Below, in pieces: positions 45,215 to 54,353 of a DNA stretch of 64,000 bases (the stretch's first letter is position 1; each line of letters starts with the position of its first letter). The DNA lies in contig PGXM01000007.1 in assembly GCA_002839155.1 (NCBI GenBank), positions 1 to 64,000 of the forward strand, in the 5' to 3' direction. The DNA comes from Tenericutes bacterium HGW-Tenericutes-1 (GTDB taxonomy: Bacteria > Bacillota_I > Bacilli_A > Izemoplasmatales > Hujiaoplasmataceae). The notes under the pieces are model-generated. The model saw only the letters and a program-made list of their open reading frames with translations. It did no database searches and was not told the origin of the DNA. The position numbers and the translations under genes were made by a program.

Positions 45215-48198
45215 TCACCACCTCCTGCTGCATCGACTTGAGATTGAATCCAGTTGATATCACGAACAGTGAAAGGTTTTAATACTTCACCCTTTTCGTT
45301 TAAATAACCAAACTCAATCATTTTCTTGGTAATTTCACGGTTGATTTTTAACACTTGATCATCGATAGCGACTCTTATAGGCGTACCATCGAAGGTTACT
45401 TGGTTCCAAATATCAGATAAACCACGTTCAAGCAAATATTGTCCAGGCGTTCTTGGAATATCGGCTAACCATTTTACTTGTTCAATGATAACCGCTTTAT
45501 CCGTTGAATCAATCGGGGAGTTTTCAACCGCTTCAATGTTTCCTGATAACCAAACGAATTCAGGACCATACGTTGATTGAAGAGCAAAAGCAAATTCTGA
45601 TTGAGTTTCTGCAGACATCCACCATTTCAAGAATTCCCATGAATGTGCTTTTTTCACCGTGTCTTCAGATTTAAACATGACGGCACCTGATCCGTTAGCG
45701 ATATACCAACGTTGAACGTCTCCCTCACTGTTTTCTACTCCAGGATAAGGAGCCAGAGCCCATTGACCCGTCAGTTCTGGAGCTGCATTCTTGAGGGTTA
45801 AATAAGTTCCAAAATCAATGATACCTATTGGTAACGTATTGTATCTAAAAGAATTATAAAAACTTGCGACATAAGACGGTAAACTATAGGTTGTGTATAA
45901 GTCGGCAAGTAATTTTAAGCCTTTATAGGAGTTTTCAGAACTAATGGAAGTTGATAATCCATTAGGAGCATACACAGAGCCATCGTATTGATAAATAAGC
46001 GATGATGTTTGATAGAACCATTTTAGTGAAGAACCACCACTGGTAGGATAATAGAAATTCATACCATATCGTTGTAATGTTGGGAGCATGTCAATGACAT
46101 CATCCCAAGTATCAGGGACTTCAAGGTTTAAGGCATTCATCGTATCAATTCGGTAAACTAATGCATGGAACTCTAAGGTTTCTGGCAATGCATAGACACC
46201 ATCATCAAGCACATAAGGAATAAATGCACCAGGAGCGAAGTCGCCAGCAATCGTCCAAAAATCATCAAATTCAGATAAATCTTGTAACGCTCCACGAATT
46301 GCTAAGTCAAACGGCATATAAGAAGCAAGTCCTAATGCAATATCAGGAGTTTTACCTGCCGCATTCGCTAAGATTAATTTGCTAGCATCAGGCATAATCG
46401 AGATTTTGATTTTAACATCAGAGTCCGCAAACGCTTGGTCTGCCATTTTTTGCATTAAGTCAACATAGATTAACGAACGGTTGACCCAAATATTAACTGC
46501 TTCTGGATCATCTTCGGTGATATATTTCTTTTTTGTAAAAGAGGCAAAGAAAGTACGAATTGAGTTACCAGTTTTTTGAAAAATATTCGCATTCGGATTT
46601 GATAATTCTTCATCGTTGAAAACGGTGAAACTATCTAAATACATCGGTTGATTGCCAATGGCTGTTAAGGAATCTCCAAGCATTTGTGTGACTGAACCAA
46701 CACCACTATAAAGCGAAGGTAAATAAAGCGGAATCTTATCAGGTTCTTCTTTAATTTCTTCAAGTGCTGCAACAGCGGTTTTTAAAAATGCTAATGAAGC
46801 CGATAAATCTTGTTCTTCAGAGAATTCACTTAAAGTTACAATGATATGGCGAATGATAATGTCATAAGCCCATAAGTAACTTTCAGTTTCTGGTATATAT
46901 TGTGTAAAATTCCATTGACGATCGATGTCAATATTAACACCTGTAATCTTTAAAATATTTAATGCAAAAGCATTAATATGATCGACCAGTAATTGTACGT
47001 CACGGAGTTGTGATTTAACGGGTTCTACAACCGATCTAAATGAAATGGTATGAGTTCCTGTAGTTAAATAGAATTTGTAATTTTCGGTATCATTTCCTAA
47101 AATTTCATTTTTCCATGTAGCGCTACCTGTTTCGTTGAATTCGTAATAAGCTAATTCTTCAAATGGAATTTCATTATCAATTTCGATAGCACGGAAGACA
47201 GAAAACTCATTCTTGTCATTAAGATAATGCAGCGAAATTTCATAATTTCCTGTTTCAGCAACACTAAAGGTATAAGTCACTTCTTGACCTGAACGATACC
47301 AAGCAGCGCCGTTAATGACATTGAGTTTTTTATCAATCGCATCAAAGGGAGATACTGAAGGAGATTGGAATGCATAAAGACGAACATATGAACTGTTCTT
47401 CTCCGTATATTCAGTTGCATCAATTTCCAATATCGAGACTGGGGATGGCGCATCTACGTGTAATGTTTTGTAGGCATCATAAGAAGATCTTACCGTCGGA
47501 GCAACGACCGTTAGATCACCGAATATGACGTCACCATTCATTATATTGACGATTTCAATAACGTTATTTCCCGCTTCAAGTTCGAATAACAAAGGATCTG
47601 TAGTTGAGTAGGTATTGTTATAAAGCGGAAGATTTCGCCACTCTGTAACGCGGATTTGACTCGGTAATGATTCGTCGCCATAAGTATCTAAAACAAAGTC
47701 TTTGGAGTCATCGGTCCATACTAAAGGGACGTCAATCGTTTTAGCGTCATCAAATTGATAAACGCCGTTGATTTTGACGCCAACGGTTAAATTGTTCAGC
47801 ACATTGGGCAAAACATAATAATCTATTGCAAGGTGATAAAGTCCCCCTTGCGCGACGCTGATATTATATTCAGCAGTTCCTTCAGCTTTCAAGTCAACCG
47901 CCCTTGTGCCTAAATAATTGTAATCATTAGGCGCAGAGGCTGTGATTGATGAGGTCGTTTTATCCGTTAATCCGTAAGTAATAGGGTGATCATCTAAAAA
48001 ACTTACATACGAATAACGAGTGATATATTCATCACTGCCTTTAATAATTGCCAACGCTTCTTCATATAATTCATCCGTTACTTCCTCTTTCCAATTTTGG
48101 TAATCAGATCGAGCAAAGGGATTATTGAAGAAAAGCGTTAGCAATACTCCCAAGATGAAAATCAAAATGAGCGGTTTGATCAAACGTTTCAATTTCAT
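45211..48198 (-). CDS. Membrane-anchored solute-binding protein with two carbohydrate-binding-like modules
   Basis: This is a 995-residue fusion. An N-terminal hydrophobic segment (residues ~7-25) has no lipobox Cys, so it is an anchor. Two CBM6/35-like beta-sandwich modules follow, at ~86-228 ([21 protein letters not shown]) and ~293-389 ([20 protein letters not shown]). A helical linker (~400-560) and a complete sugar-type periplasmic-binding-protein domain (~596-990: [54 protein letters not shown]) complete the protein. Such a fusion would bind polymeric or long oligosaccharide next to the importer. It is the first gene of a long operon, with a promoter at 48265-48294 carrying two palindromes. 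GGAGG precedes the ATG. Confidence 0.88.
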   Translation of the reverse strand: MKLKRLIKPLILIFILGVLLTLFFNNPFARSDYQNWKEEVTDELYEEALAIIKGSDEYITRYSYVSFLDDHPITYGLTDKTTSSITASAPNDYNYLGTRAVDLKAEGTAEYNISVAQGGLYHLAIDYYVLPNVLNNLTVGVKINGVYQFDDAKTIDVPLVWTDDSKDFVLDTYGDESLPSQIRVTEWRNLPLYNNTYSTTDPLLFELEAGNNVIEIVNIMNGDVIFGDLTVVAPTVRSSYDAYKTLHVDAPSPVSILEIDATEYTEKNSSYVRLYAFQSPSVSPFDAIDKKLNVINGAAWYRSGQEVTYTFSVAETGNYEISLHYLNDKNEFSVFRAIEIDNEIPFEELAYYEFNETGSATWKNEILGNDTENYKFYLTTGTHTISFRSVVEPVKSQLRDVQLLVDHINAFALNILKITGVNIDIDRQWNFTQYIPETESYLWAYDIIIRHIIVTLSEFSEEQDLSASLAFLKTAVAALEEIKEEPDKIPLYLPSLYSGVGSVTQMLGDSLTAIGNQPMYLDSFTVFNDEELSNPNANIFQKTGNSIRTFFASFTKKKYITEDDPEAVNIWVNRSLIYVDLMQKMADQAFADSDVKIKISIMPDASKLILANAAGKTPDIALGLASYMPFDLAIRGALQDLSEFDDFWTIAGDFAPGAFIPYVLDDGVYALPETLEFHALVYRIDTMNALNLEVPDTWDDVIDMLPTLQRYGMNFYYPTSGGSSLKWFYQTSSLIYQYDGSVYAPNGLSTSISSENSYKGLKLLADLYTTYSLPSYVASFYNSFRYNTLPIGIIDFGTYLTLKNAAPELTGQWALAPYPGVENSEGDVQRWYIANGSGAVMFKSEDTVKKAHSWEFLKWWMSAETQSEFAFALQSTYGPEFVWLSGNIEAVENSPIDSTDKAVIIEQVKWLADIPRTPGQYLLERGLSDIWNQVTFDGTPIRVAIDDQVLKINREITKKMIEFGYLNEKGEVLKPFTVRDINWIQSQVDAAGGGE

Positions 48199-48239
48199 AA
48201 AAGTCCTCCGTGTTTTTCAAAAAATTGGGTATTTTCGTA

Positions 48240-48260
48240 TATGTAAACCGTATCATACGG
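48240..48260. promoter_or_regulatory. Degenerate TATGTAA-type operator plus CCGTAT-C-ATACGG palindrome
   Basis: TATGTAAACCGTATCATA (48240-48257) resembles the operator found at 50160, 58251 and 61781 but with a shifted right arm. It overlaps a perfect 6-bp palindrome CCGTAT-C-ATACGG (48248-48260) just downstream of the -10 box. Confidence 0.5.
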
Positions 48261-48264
48261 CATA

Positions 48265-48294
48265 ATTATATCATAACTCTAAGAGTTATGCCAA
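48265..48294 (-). promoter_or_regulatory. Promoter of the binding-protein/permease operon
   Basis: Minus strand: TTGGCA (48289-48294), 18-bp spacer, TATAAT (48265-48270). The spacer contains the perfect palindrome ATAACTCT-A-AGAGTTAT (48273-48289). Confidence 0.8.
48273..48289. promoter_or_regulatory. Perfect 17-bp palindrome between -35 and -10
   Basis: ATAACTCT-A-AGAGTTAT fills the promoter spacer and touches the last base of the -35 box. It is the classic position for a repressor or an MerR-type activator site. Confidence 0.6.
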
Positions 48295-48300
48295 CAGATT

Positions 48301-48334
48301 ATAAAGAAAAGGTGTGCTTTTTTGAGCACACCTT
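48301..48334 (-). terminator. Terminator of the solute-binding lipoprotein gene
   Basis: Stem AAGGTGTGC (48309-48317) / GCACACCTT (48326-48334) with an 8-nt loop; T-rich beyond on the minus strand. It lies 11 bases after the stop of 48346-50085. Confidence 0.9.
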
Positions 48335-48345
48335 CAGTCAATTTT

Positions 48346-50085
48346 TTATTCGAAATCGGAGTCTTGATAACCGTAGTACAATTTCATGCCATTTTGGATT
48401 TTAACGAAAGCTTGTTCATATCTTTCATTAATTAAAGTGTTCCATGTTGGCAACAATGATAAGAGCGAACTTTCAAAGTCGGTATCAGATTTAATCTTAC
48501 CACCGTTAATATCTGAGTTCCAATAATTTTGCCATTCGTATTGAATGTCTTGACGACTTCCTTCAGAAGAGTAGAACCATGGGAAGGCTTTATCCGAGAC
48601 ATCCCAGAATAATCCTTCTTTGTATATTCTTAATACTTCTTGGAAACCAGGCATTAAGTATTCATCGTCTTCATTAACAGCACCAAAACGTTGATGTTTA
48701 GTTGGTGTATACCAATGTTCCATTTGAGCATCGAACATTGGACCAGTAACGATTGGAACTGAGTCATTTAATGCTGATGAATAACCATCACTACCTGCAT
48801 CATAGAAAGTTTGAGCAGCTCTAGCAGCGAAAGAACGAGAGTCAGCACACCAGAAAATTGCGAAGGTGTAAGCAACTTGAATCATAAGTTCTTCTTCAGC
48901 TGTACAAGCTAAATCACCATCTTCTAGACAGTAGTTGTAAACAGCCATTGGGTCTAATACTAAACCGATGGTTGCATCTTGATAATCAGTTGCTGGACGT
49001 GGATAGATATCCCAGTCATCAATATTACAAACAGCCCACCAGTTTGGATTAGTTTCAGCACAGTCGCCCATCATCCATGGTTGTGCTTCTAACGTTAATA
49101 ATTTACCTTGACGGAATAAATGATAATCCCAAGAGCCACCTGTTGACCATAAAGTATGAACCGGTCCAGTAGCGGCGTTTTCGCCTAATTCTAATGTTTC
49201 TTTGTCAAGGTTACCATACATCGTACTAGCTTCCCATTCATGGATGTAACTAATTAAACTACGAACTTCATCTGAGTTAATATTTAAAACAGAAGCTCCA
49301 CTCGTGTAATTTAACATTTGTTGACGAATGGTTGTTGTACCTGTATTAATAAATGCTAAAGGTGTATCCATTGCACCATAATATTGATTATCTGGGTCAT
49401 TTGAGTAATTGGAAGTAAAGTCAGTATATTCATCGATATCCCAGTCATAATTAGGTACTTCAATACCATTTTCATCTGCTAATGATTTATTGACGTAAAC
49501 ACCCCAAGGAAGAATGTATTGTGGAAGACCAGCTTGGAATCCATAATAATTCATCATTGCCATGATGGATGGGTTCAATTGTTGATAAAGTGGATCATCT
49601 TCAAATCTTGAAATGTCAGCTACAATACCTTTTGAAACGTCACCGCTGAGGTCAACAGAAGCCCATAAAGCTGGGAAACGTCCGTTATCATCACGGTATG
49701 TTTCTAATACTTGGTTCCATAGTCCGCCAGGATCTCCTGACTTGAAGTAGCCATTAATTTTAACATTTGGATAGATTTCGTTAAATGCTTTAGAAACTGC
49801 GTATGCAGCAGCGTTGTTTTGTGCTAATAGGTCATCAGGTGTGTAATTTTGATGTCCCATATCATACAATGTAGAACCATCGCCACTCCAAAGTACGATA
49901 TCGATTTCAGCTTCAACGTTTGTATCTAATCCAGTATCTGATTCGATATTGGTAAGATTAGCTGTTGTCGTTGTTGTCGTGGTACCAGTTGTTGTTGTCG
50001 TCGTAACTGATGTCGTTTTTTCTGTACAACCAATTAAGGCGACCATTAAAACTAAAGCCATCATTATTGACAAAAGTTTTTTCAT
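48346..50085 (-). CDS. Sugar ABC transporter solute-binding lipoprotein
   Basis: The 579-residue lipoprotein has the signal MKKLLSIMMALVLMVALIGC (Cys20), a Thr-rich linker (residues ~25-42) and a family-1-type sugar-binding domain (IDIVLWSG, AVSKAFNEIYPNVKINGYFKSG, LPWGVYVNKSLADENGIEVP). It has its own promoter with the regulon palindrome and its own terminator. It would capture oligosaccharides for one of the two permease pairs downstream. AGGAGG precedes the ATG. The Thr tract and signal design match the two surface glycosidases of the locus. Confidence 0.92.
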   Translation of the reverse strand: MKKLLSIMMALVLMVALIGCTEKTTSVTTTTTTGTTTTTTTANLTNIESDTGLDTNVEAEIDIVLWSGDGSTLYDMGHQNYTPDDLLAQNNAAAYAVSKAFNEIYPNVKINGYFKSGDPGGLWNQVLETYRDDNGRFPALWASVDLSGDVSKGIVADISRFEDDPLYQQLNPSIMAMMNYYGFQAGLPQYILPWGVYVNKSLADENGIEVPNYDWDIDEYTDFTSNYSNDPDNQYYGAMDTPLAFINTGTTTIRQQMLNYTSGASVLNINSDEVRSLISYIHEWEASTMYGNLDKETLELGENAATGPVHTLWSTGGSWDYHLFRQGKLLTLEAQPWMMGDCAETNPNWWAVCNIDDWDIYPRPATDYQDATIGLVLDPMAVYNYCLEDGDLACTAEEELMIQVAYTFAIFWCADSRSFAARAAQTFYDAGSDGYSSALNDSVPIVTGPMFDAQMEHWYTPTKHQRFGAVNEDDEYLMPGFQEVLRIYKEGLFWDVSDKAFPWFYSSEGSRQDIQYEWQNYWNSDINGGKIKSDTDFESSLLSLLPTWNTLINERYEQAFVKIQNGMKLYYGYQDSDFE

Positions 50086-50123
50086 TTTTATCCTCCTATT
50101 GTTTTTTTGAATATATCAAAATT

Positions 50124-50152
50124 ATTTTATCATATAGATAAAGCGTTTTCAA
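50124..50152 (-). promoter_or_regulatory. Promoter of the binding-lipoprotein gene with an overlapping cre-like site
   Basis: Minus strand: TTGAAA (50147-50152), 17-bp spacer, TAAAAT (50124-50129). TTGAAAACGCTTTATC (50137-50152) resembles the CcpA cre consensus (TGAAANCG core) and covers the -35 box. Confidence 0.65.
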
Positions 50153-50159
50153 TACTTTT

Positions 50160-50177
50160 TATGTAAATGGTTACATA
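50160..50177. promoter_or_regulatory. 18-bp palindromic operator of the glucan regulon
   Basis: TATGTAAATGGTTACATA, the reverse complement of TATGTAACCATTTACATA. Here it lies just upstream of the -35 box of the binding-lipoprotein promoter; the flanking T/A extends the arms. Confidence 0.75.
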
Positions 50178-50214
50178 ATTTTTTATATATTGTAAAGTCT
50201 ATCTCTATCATATT

Positions 50215-52392
50215 CTATATTGATTTTAAATATGTTTCAATATCAAGACTATTCTTTCCGAGTTCGTTCATAATTCTTCTAATAATCCGATCCATGGGTT
50301 CTTCGTATTCATAAAAATGAATATTACGGTTATTCGTTAGGAAATTATGAATTCTCGCTTCATCTTTCGTGCTTTTAATCCACGCCTTGACCGGTTGATC
50401 TAGTGTGAGTGGTAATGATATTTGATCAGTAGACTCAAAATAGATACTTGATGTATGAATAATGTTTTCGACAGAAGTTCCAATGAAAAGATCATAAAGA
50501 CCATTTTCTACCAAATAACGACCCTGTTCTGGATAGTATCCGGCAAAATCTAGTTCTTTAAGAATGATTTCAAAAGTTACGGTCTTTCCAGCTTCAACCA
50601 CCTTTTTTGAAAAACCTTTTAACACTTTTTCGGGAGTTCCAAGTCTGTAAGGAAATTTAATGTAAATTTGGATGGTTTCCATACCAGAAATTTTGCCTGT
50701 ATTTTTTACATCAACATAAACGTGTAATTGTTCATTATGAGTTATTTTATCATTTGATAGACGAACATTTGAATAGTCAAAGGTTGTATAACTTAATCCA
50801 TGTCCGAAGGGAAATGAAACCGGAATCTTATGGGTATCAAAATAACGGTAACCCGTATCCAAACCTTCTAAATAGTCTGTTTTTAAGCCTACTCCCGGAA
50901 AAATTGAGTAGGTTGATGTATTTTCTATTGAAAAAGGAAAGGTTTCTGAGAGTTTCCCTGATGGATTAACATCGCCAAAAAGAATCTTAGCAAGTGCTTT
51001 TCCAGATGCTGAACCTAAAAACCAAGATTGAATGAAGGCTTTAACATCACCAATGAAATCTTTGACTTCTACTGCTGATCCAGAATTATTGACAATTGCG
51101 ATATTAGAATTGATATTAGAAACCGATTTAACAAATTCGATTTGTTCCATTGGTAACTTTAGGTTGACTCTGTCATCACCCTCATGTTCAATTTCTGTGG
51201 TCGTTCCAGTAAAAATCAATATTTTATCAGCTTTCTTTATCGCAGAAACCGATTTATCTGTCAGTAGGTAATCTTCAAAATAGAGGGCGTTTGTATAATG
51301 ATTGATCTCCTCTAAAGGTATTTCGGTTTTATAAGCTAAGAGTTCAGAACTACCTCCACCATGGGTCCTTGGATGTAAAGCATATGTGCCTAATACGACA
51401 ATGGAATCAGATTTCGATAAAGGTAGAAAATGATTATTGTTCTTTAAAAGAACGATTCCTTCTTCAGCGACTCTTTGAGCCACTTGATGATTCACTTCAA
51501 AATCTGTTTGTTTACCATAATTTGGGTTACTAAGCATCCAAAGGTATGCTTCTAATATTCTTTTGACAGCTTTATCAATCACATCGATTGGATACAATCC
51601 ATTTTTAACATCCTTGATAAACTCCTGTGTCCATTCAGCTTCTGGCATTTCAATGTCCATTCCCGCTAAAACGGAGGCTTTTTTATGTTGAACTCCACCC
51701 CAATCGGAAATCGTTAATCCTTGATAGCTCCATTCATCTCGAAGCATTTTTGTTAACGTATCAGGATTTTCACAGGCGTAAATGCCATTGACTTTATTAT
51801 AGGCAGCCATAACGGTTAGAGGTTTTGCTTCTTTGATGATTTGTTCAAACGGATAAGCATATAATTCTCTAAAAGTTCTTTCGTCTATGTTAGAAGAAAT
51901 AAAACGTCTTAACGTTTCTTGTTCATTCAAAACGAAATGTTTTAAAGATGTTCCAACACCCAATGATTGAACACCTTTGACAAAATTGATGCCCATTTTT
52001 GCAGTTAAGACGGGATCTTCTGAATAGTATTCAAAATTCCGTCCACCTAAAGGACTTCTTTTGCCATTAACACCAGGTCCTAAAACGATATCGACCTTAT
52101 AATGATTACATTCTTTCGCAATCGTTTTTCCGACTTCTTGAATCAAAGATTCATTCCAAGTCGATGCCATACATGATGCAGAAGGAAAAGCGGTTGCTGG
52201 AGCTTTGGTTTTAGGATAACCATTAGATTCGGAAAAATCATAATAGGCCCGAATCCCATGAGGCCCATCCGAGACAATAAAGTCTCTAATTCCCAATCTT
52301 TTAATGCCATTAAAAAACCAAAGTCTTTTGCCCGTAAGCAAAGACGCTTTTTCTTCAAGCGTCATTTCACTCATGATTTTTTTAACATCCAT
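50215..52392 (-). CDS. Cytosolic GH3 beta-glucosidase
   Basis: The 725-residue protein lacks a signal peptide. Order: GH3 N-terminal barrel (MTLEEKASLLTGK; catalytic nucleophile Asp230 in GLTISDW; VMAAYNKVNG), GH3 C-terminal sandwich and a Fn3-like terminal domain. It would release glucose from short beta-glucosides inside the cell. The ATG at 52392 lies in GAGGAGGACTAAAATG, with the stop codon of the upstream GH3 gene in the same stretch. The longer in-frame start at 52425 would overlap that gene and is rejected. It is the last gene of the GH30-GH5-GH30-GH3-GH3 operon. Confidence 0.94.
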   Translation of the reverse strand: MDVKKIMSEMTLEEKASLLTGKRLWFFNGIKRLGIRDFIVSDGPHGIRAYYDFSESNGYPKTKAPATAFPSASCMASTWNESLIQEVGKTIAKECNHYKVDIVLGPGVNGKRSPLGGRNFEYYSEDPVLTAKMGINFVKGVQSLGVGTSLKHFVLNEQETLRRFISSNIDERTFRELYAYPFEQIIKEAKPLTVMAAYNKVNGIYACENPDTLTKMLRDEWSYQGLTISDWGGVQHKKASVLAGMDIEMPEAEWTQEFIKDVKNGLYPIDVIDKAVKRILEAYLWMLSNPNYGKQTDFEVNHQVAQRVAEEGIVLLKNNNHFLPLSKSDSIVVLGTYALHPRTHGGGSSELLAYKTEIPLEEINHYTNALYFEDYLLTDKSVSAIKKADKILIFTGTTTEIEHEGDDRVNLKLPMEQIEFVKSVSNINSNIAIVNNSGSAVEVKDFIGDVKAFIQSWFLGSASGKALAKILFGDVNPSGKLSETFPFSIENTSTYSIFPGVGLKTDYLEGLDTGYRYFDTHKIPVSFPFGHGLSYTTFDYSNVRLSNDKITHNEQLHVYVDVKNTGKISGMETIQIYIKFPYRLGTPEKVLKGFSKKVVEAGKTVTFEIILKELDFAGYYPEQGRYLVENGLYDLFIGTSVENIIHTSSIYFESTDQISLPLTLDQPVKAWIKSTKDEARIHNFLTNNRNIHFYEYEEPMDRIIRRIMNELGKNSLDIETYLKSI

Positions 52393-52393
52393 T

Positions 52394-54343
52394 TTAGTCC
52401 TCCTCGTATGAGAGTCCGTAGCCAAATGGGAATAAAATCAAACTTTCATTGTAATTCGATGAGTTGCTATTCATGCCAAGCGCACTGGCATATTTTGGCC
52501 AAGTTACAGGTAGTTTTCCTGTAAAATTATAATCACCATAAATAACGTCAGCGATGCCCATTCCCGCTTCAGAACCTGGTAGCCAACATGCGACAAACGC
52601 ATCGAAATATTGTAATTGTTGGTTGATTAACATCGGTCTTCCAGATAACAATAACCCAATGACCGTTTTTCCTAAACTTTTCGCTATCATTGCTTGCTCA
52701 AGTGCATCAGCGTTGCCACTATCAGCGGTTGAACCAGTCAACGTAGGATTAAGATTGTCCCCATACATTTCTGCGTAAGGACGTTCTGATAAGACAACAA
52801 TGACTACGTCGGCGTCTTCTGCATCGGTAAAAACGTTTGCGCCATTACCGGCAGCGACTTGTCTAATGCCGCCAATAATAGAGGTTCCTCTGGTTAGTTT
52901 AGAATCATCGTCTCCTTGCCAACTAATGGTCCATCCTCCGGTTTGTAATCCAATGCTGGATGCCCCATTCCCAATAACTGCAACATTTGTTTTCTTATTC
53001 AAAGGTAAAGCATTATTGTCATTTTTTAATAATACCAAAGATTTTCTAACAGCTTCTCTTGCGACTGCACGATTTTCATATGTCGCAAAATTATCATCAT
53101 AAGAAATGCGGTAATATTCTCCGGTTTCTTCATTGTAAAAATCATCATGGAATAATCCCATTTTGTACTTGATGATGAGGATTCTTCTTACCGCATCATT
53201 GATACGTTCGATTGATATATCTTCATTTTGAACGGCTAACTTCAAATTCGCAATGGTATCTCTCCAAGTGTATGGTTCCATTAACATATCAACGCCAGCG
53301 TTAACGGCAGAGACGATTTGAGTATAATAATCTCCAGGTAGTTGTTTAATCGCATCATAGTCTGAAATGACATAGCCATCAAAACCTAATTCTTCTTTTA
53401 AGACATCGGTGATCCAGTAAGAACTACCATGCATTTTTTGACCATTTATTGAACTGTAAGAGACCATGATTGTATAAATTCCTGAATCAATCGCAGAGAT
53501 ATATGGGTCTAAGTGAATCGCCCGGATTTCTTCTTCGGTTAATAAGGCATTGCCTTGGTCATCACCTTCATCAGTACCGCCATCGGCGATAAAATGTTTC
53601 GCAGATGCGCCAACACAATAACTTTGTAATCCTTCAATATAAGCACTTGATAAATCGACGACGATATCCGTATTTTCTGATAAGGATTCATACGTTCTTC
53701 CCCATCCAATGTCTTGAACAACCGCAACTGTTGGAGCGAATGTATAATTTAGCCCTGTTACTCTAACTTCTCTAGCGGTCACTAATCCGATTTTGGTCAT
53801 TAATTCAGAATCGTTTGCGGCACCAAGACCAATATTATGCGGGAAAATCGTCGCATTTAGAACGTTATTATGGCCATGAACGGCGTCAACGCCATAAATA
53901 ACGGGAATCCCTGAAGACGATGTACGCATCCCATCTTGATAATTTTTATACATTAAGTACCAGTTATTAGGAGCATTAACGGAAGGTGCGGACCCACCGC
54001 CAGAAAGAATGGAACCTAAATTATAATAAGCAGCGTCGGTTGCACTTAATCCGTTTCTTTCTGCTTGAATCATTTGACCGATCTTTTCATCTAAAGTTAA
54101 ACTTGATAATAAATCATCAATAAATTCATAATTCACTGTCATATCATCACAGTAAGAACCTTCGTAATTAACAACTGCTGTATCGGTTTTAAATGTTTTT
54201 TTCGTTGTGGTCGAAAGCGTAGTTGTTGTGGTAGTTGTCGTTGATTCAGAGATTGTTGTTGTAGTGGTGGTGGTTTCATTTGTACATGCGACAAATGCTA
54301 ATCCAATAAAAATTGAAATGAATAATAATAAGTATTTTTTCAT
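52394..54343 (-). CDS. Surface lipoprotein GH3 exo-beta-glucanase
   Basis: This 649-residue lipoprotein has the signal MKKYLLLFISIFIGLAFVAC (Cys20) and a Thr/Ser-rich linker of ~30 residues. The GH3 catalytic barrel follows (EKIGQMIQAER, IPVIYGVDAVHGHNNV, AKHFIADGGTDEGDDQGN) with nucleophile Asp328 in GYVISDYDA, and then the GH3 C-terminal domain. The VIYGVDAVHGHNN and KHFIADGG motifs are those of barley ExoI-type beta-glucan glucohydrolases. Displayed on the surface, it would trim beta-glucan to glucose or short products. GGAAGG precedes the ATG at 54343. It is one of two GH3 enzymes in tandem, one outside and one inside. Confidence 0.94.
   Translation of the reverse strand: MKKYLLLFISIFIGLAFVACTNETTTTTTTISESTTTTTTTTLSTTTKKTFKTDTAVVNYEGSYCDDMTVNYEFIDDLLSSLTLDEKIGQMIQAERNGLSATDAAYYNLGSILSGGGSAPSVNAPNNWYLMYKNYQDGMRTSSSGIPVIYGVDAVHGHNNVLNATIFPHNIGLGAANDSELMTKIGLVTAREVRVTGLNYTFAPTVAVVQDIGWGRTYESLSENTDIVVDLSSAYIEGLQSYCVGASAKHFIADGGTDEGDDQGNALLTEEEIRAIHLDPYISAIDSGIYTIMVSYSSINGQKMHGSSYWITDVLKEELGFDGYVISDYDAIKQLPGDYYTQIVSAVNAGVDMLMEPYTWRDTIANLKLAVQNEDISIERINDAVRRILIIKYKMGLFHDDFYNEETGEYYRISYDDNFATYENRAVAREAVRKSLVLLKNDNNALPLNKKTNVAVIGNGASSIGLQTGGWTISWQGDDDSKLTRGTSIIGGIRQVAAGNGANVFTDAEDADVVIVVLSERPYAEMYGDNLNPTLTGSTADSGNADALEQAMIAKSLGKTVIGLLLSGRPMLINQQLQYFDAFVACWLPGSEAGMGIADVIYGDYNFTGKLPVTWPKYASALGMNSNSSNYNESLILFPFGYGLSYEED
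54197..54290 (-). repeat. Poly-Thr coding tract of the GH3 lipoprotein
   Basis: Two runs of ACN codons encode the linker after the lipobox; similar tracts occur in 48346-50085 (about 49962-50012) and 54354-55892 (about 55735-55765). Confidence 0.6.
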
Positions 54344-54353
54344 AAAAACCTTC

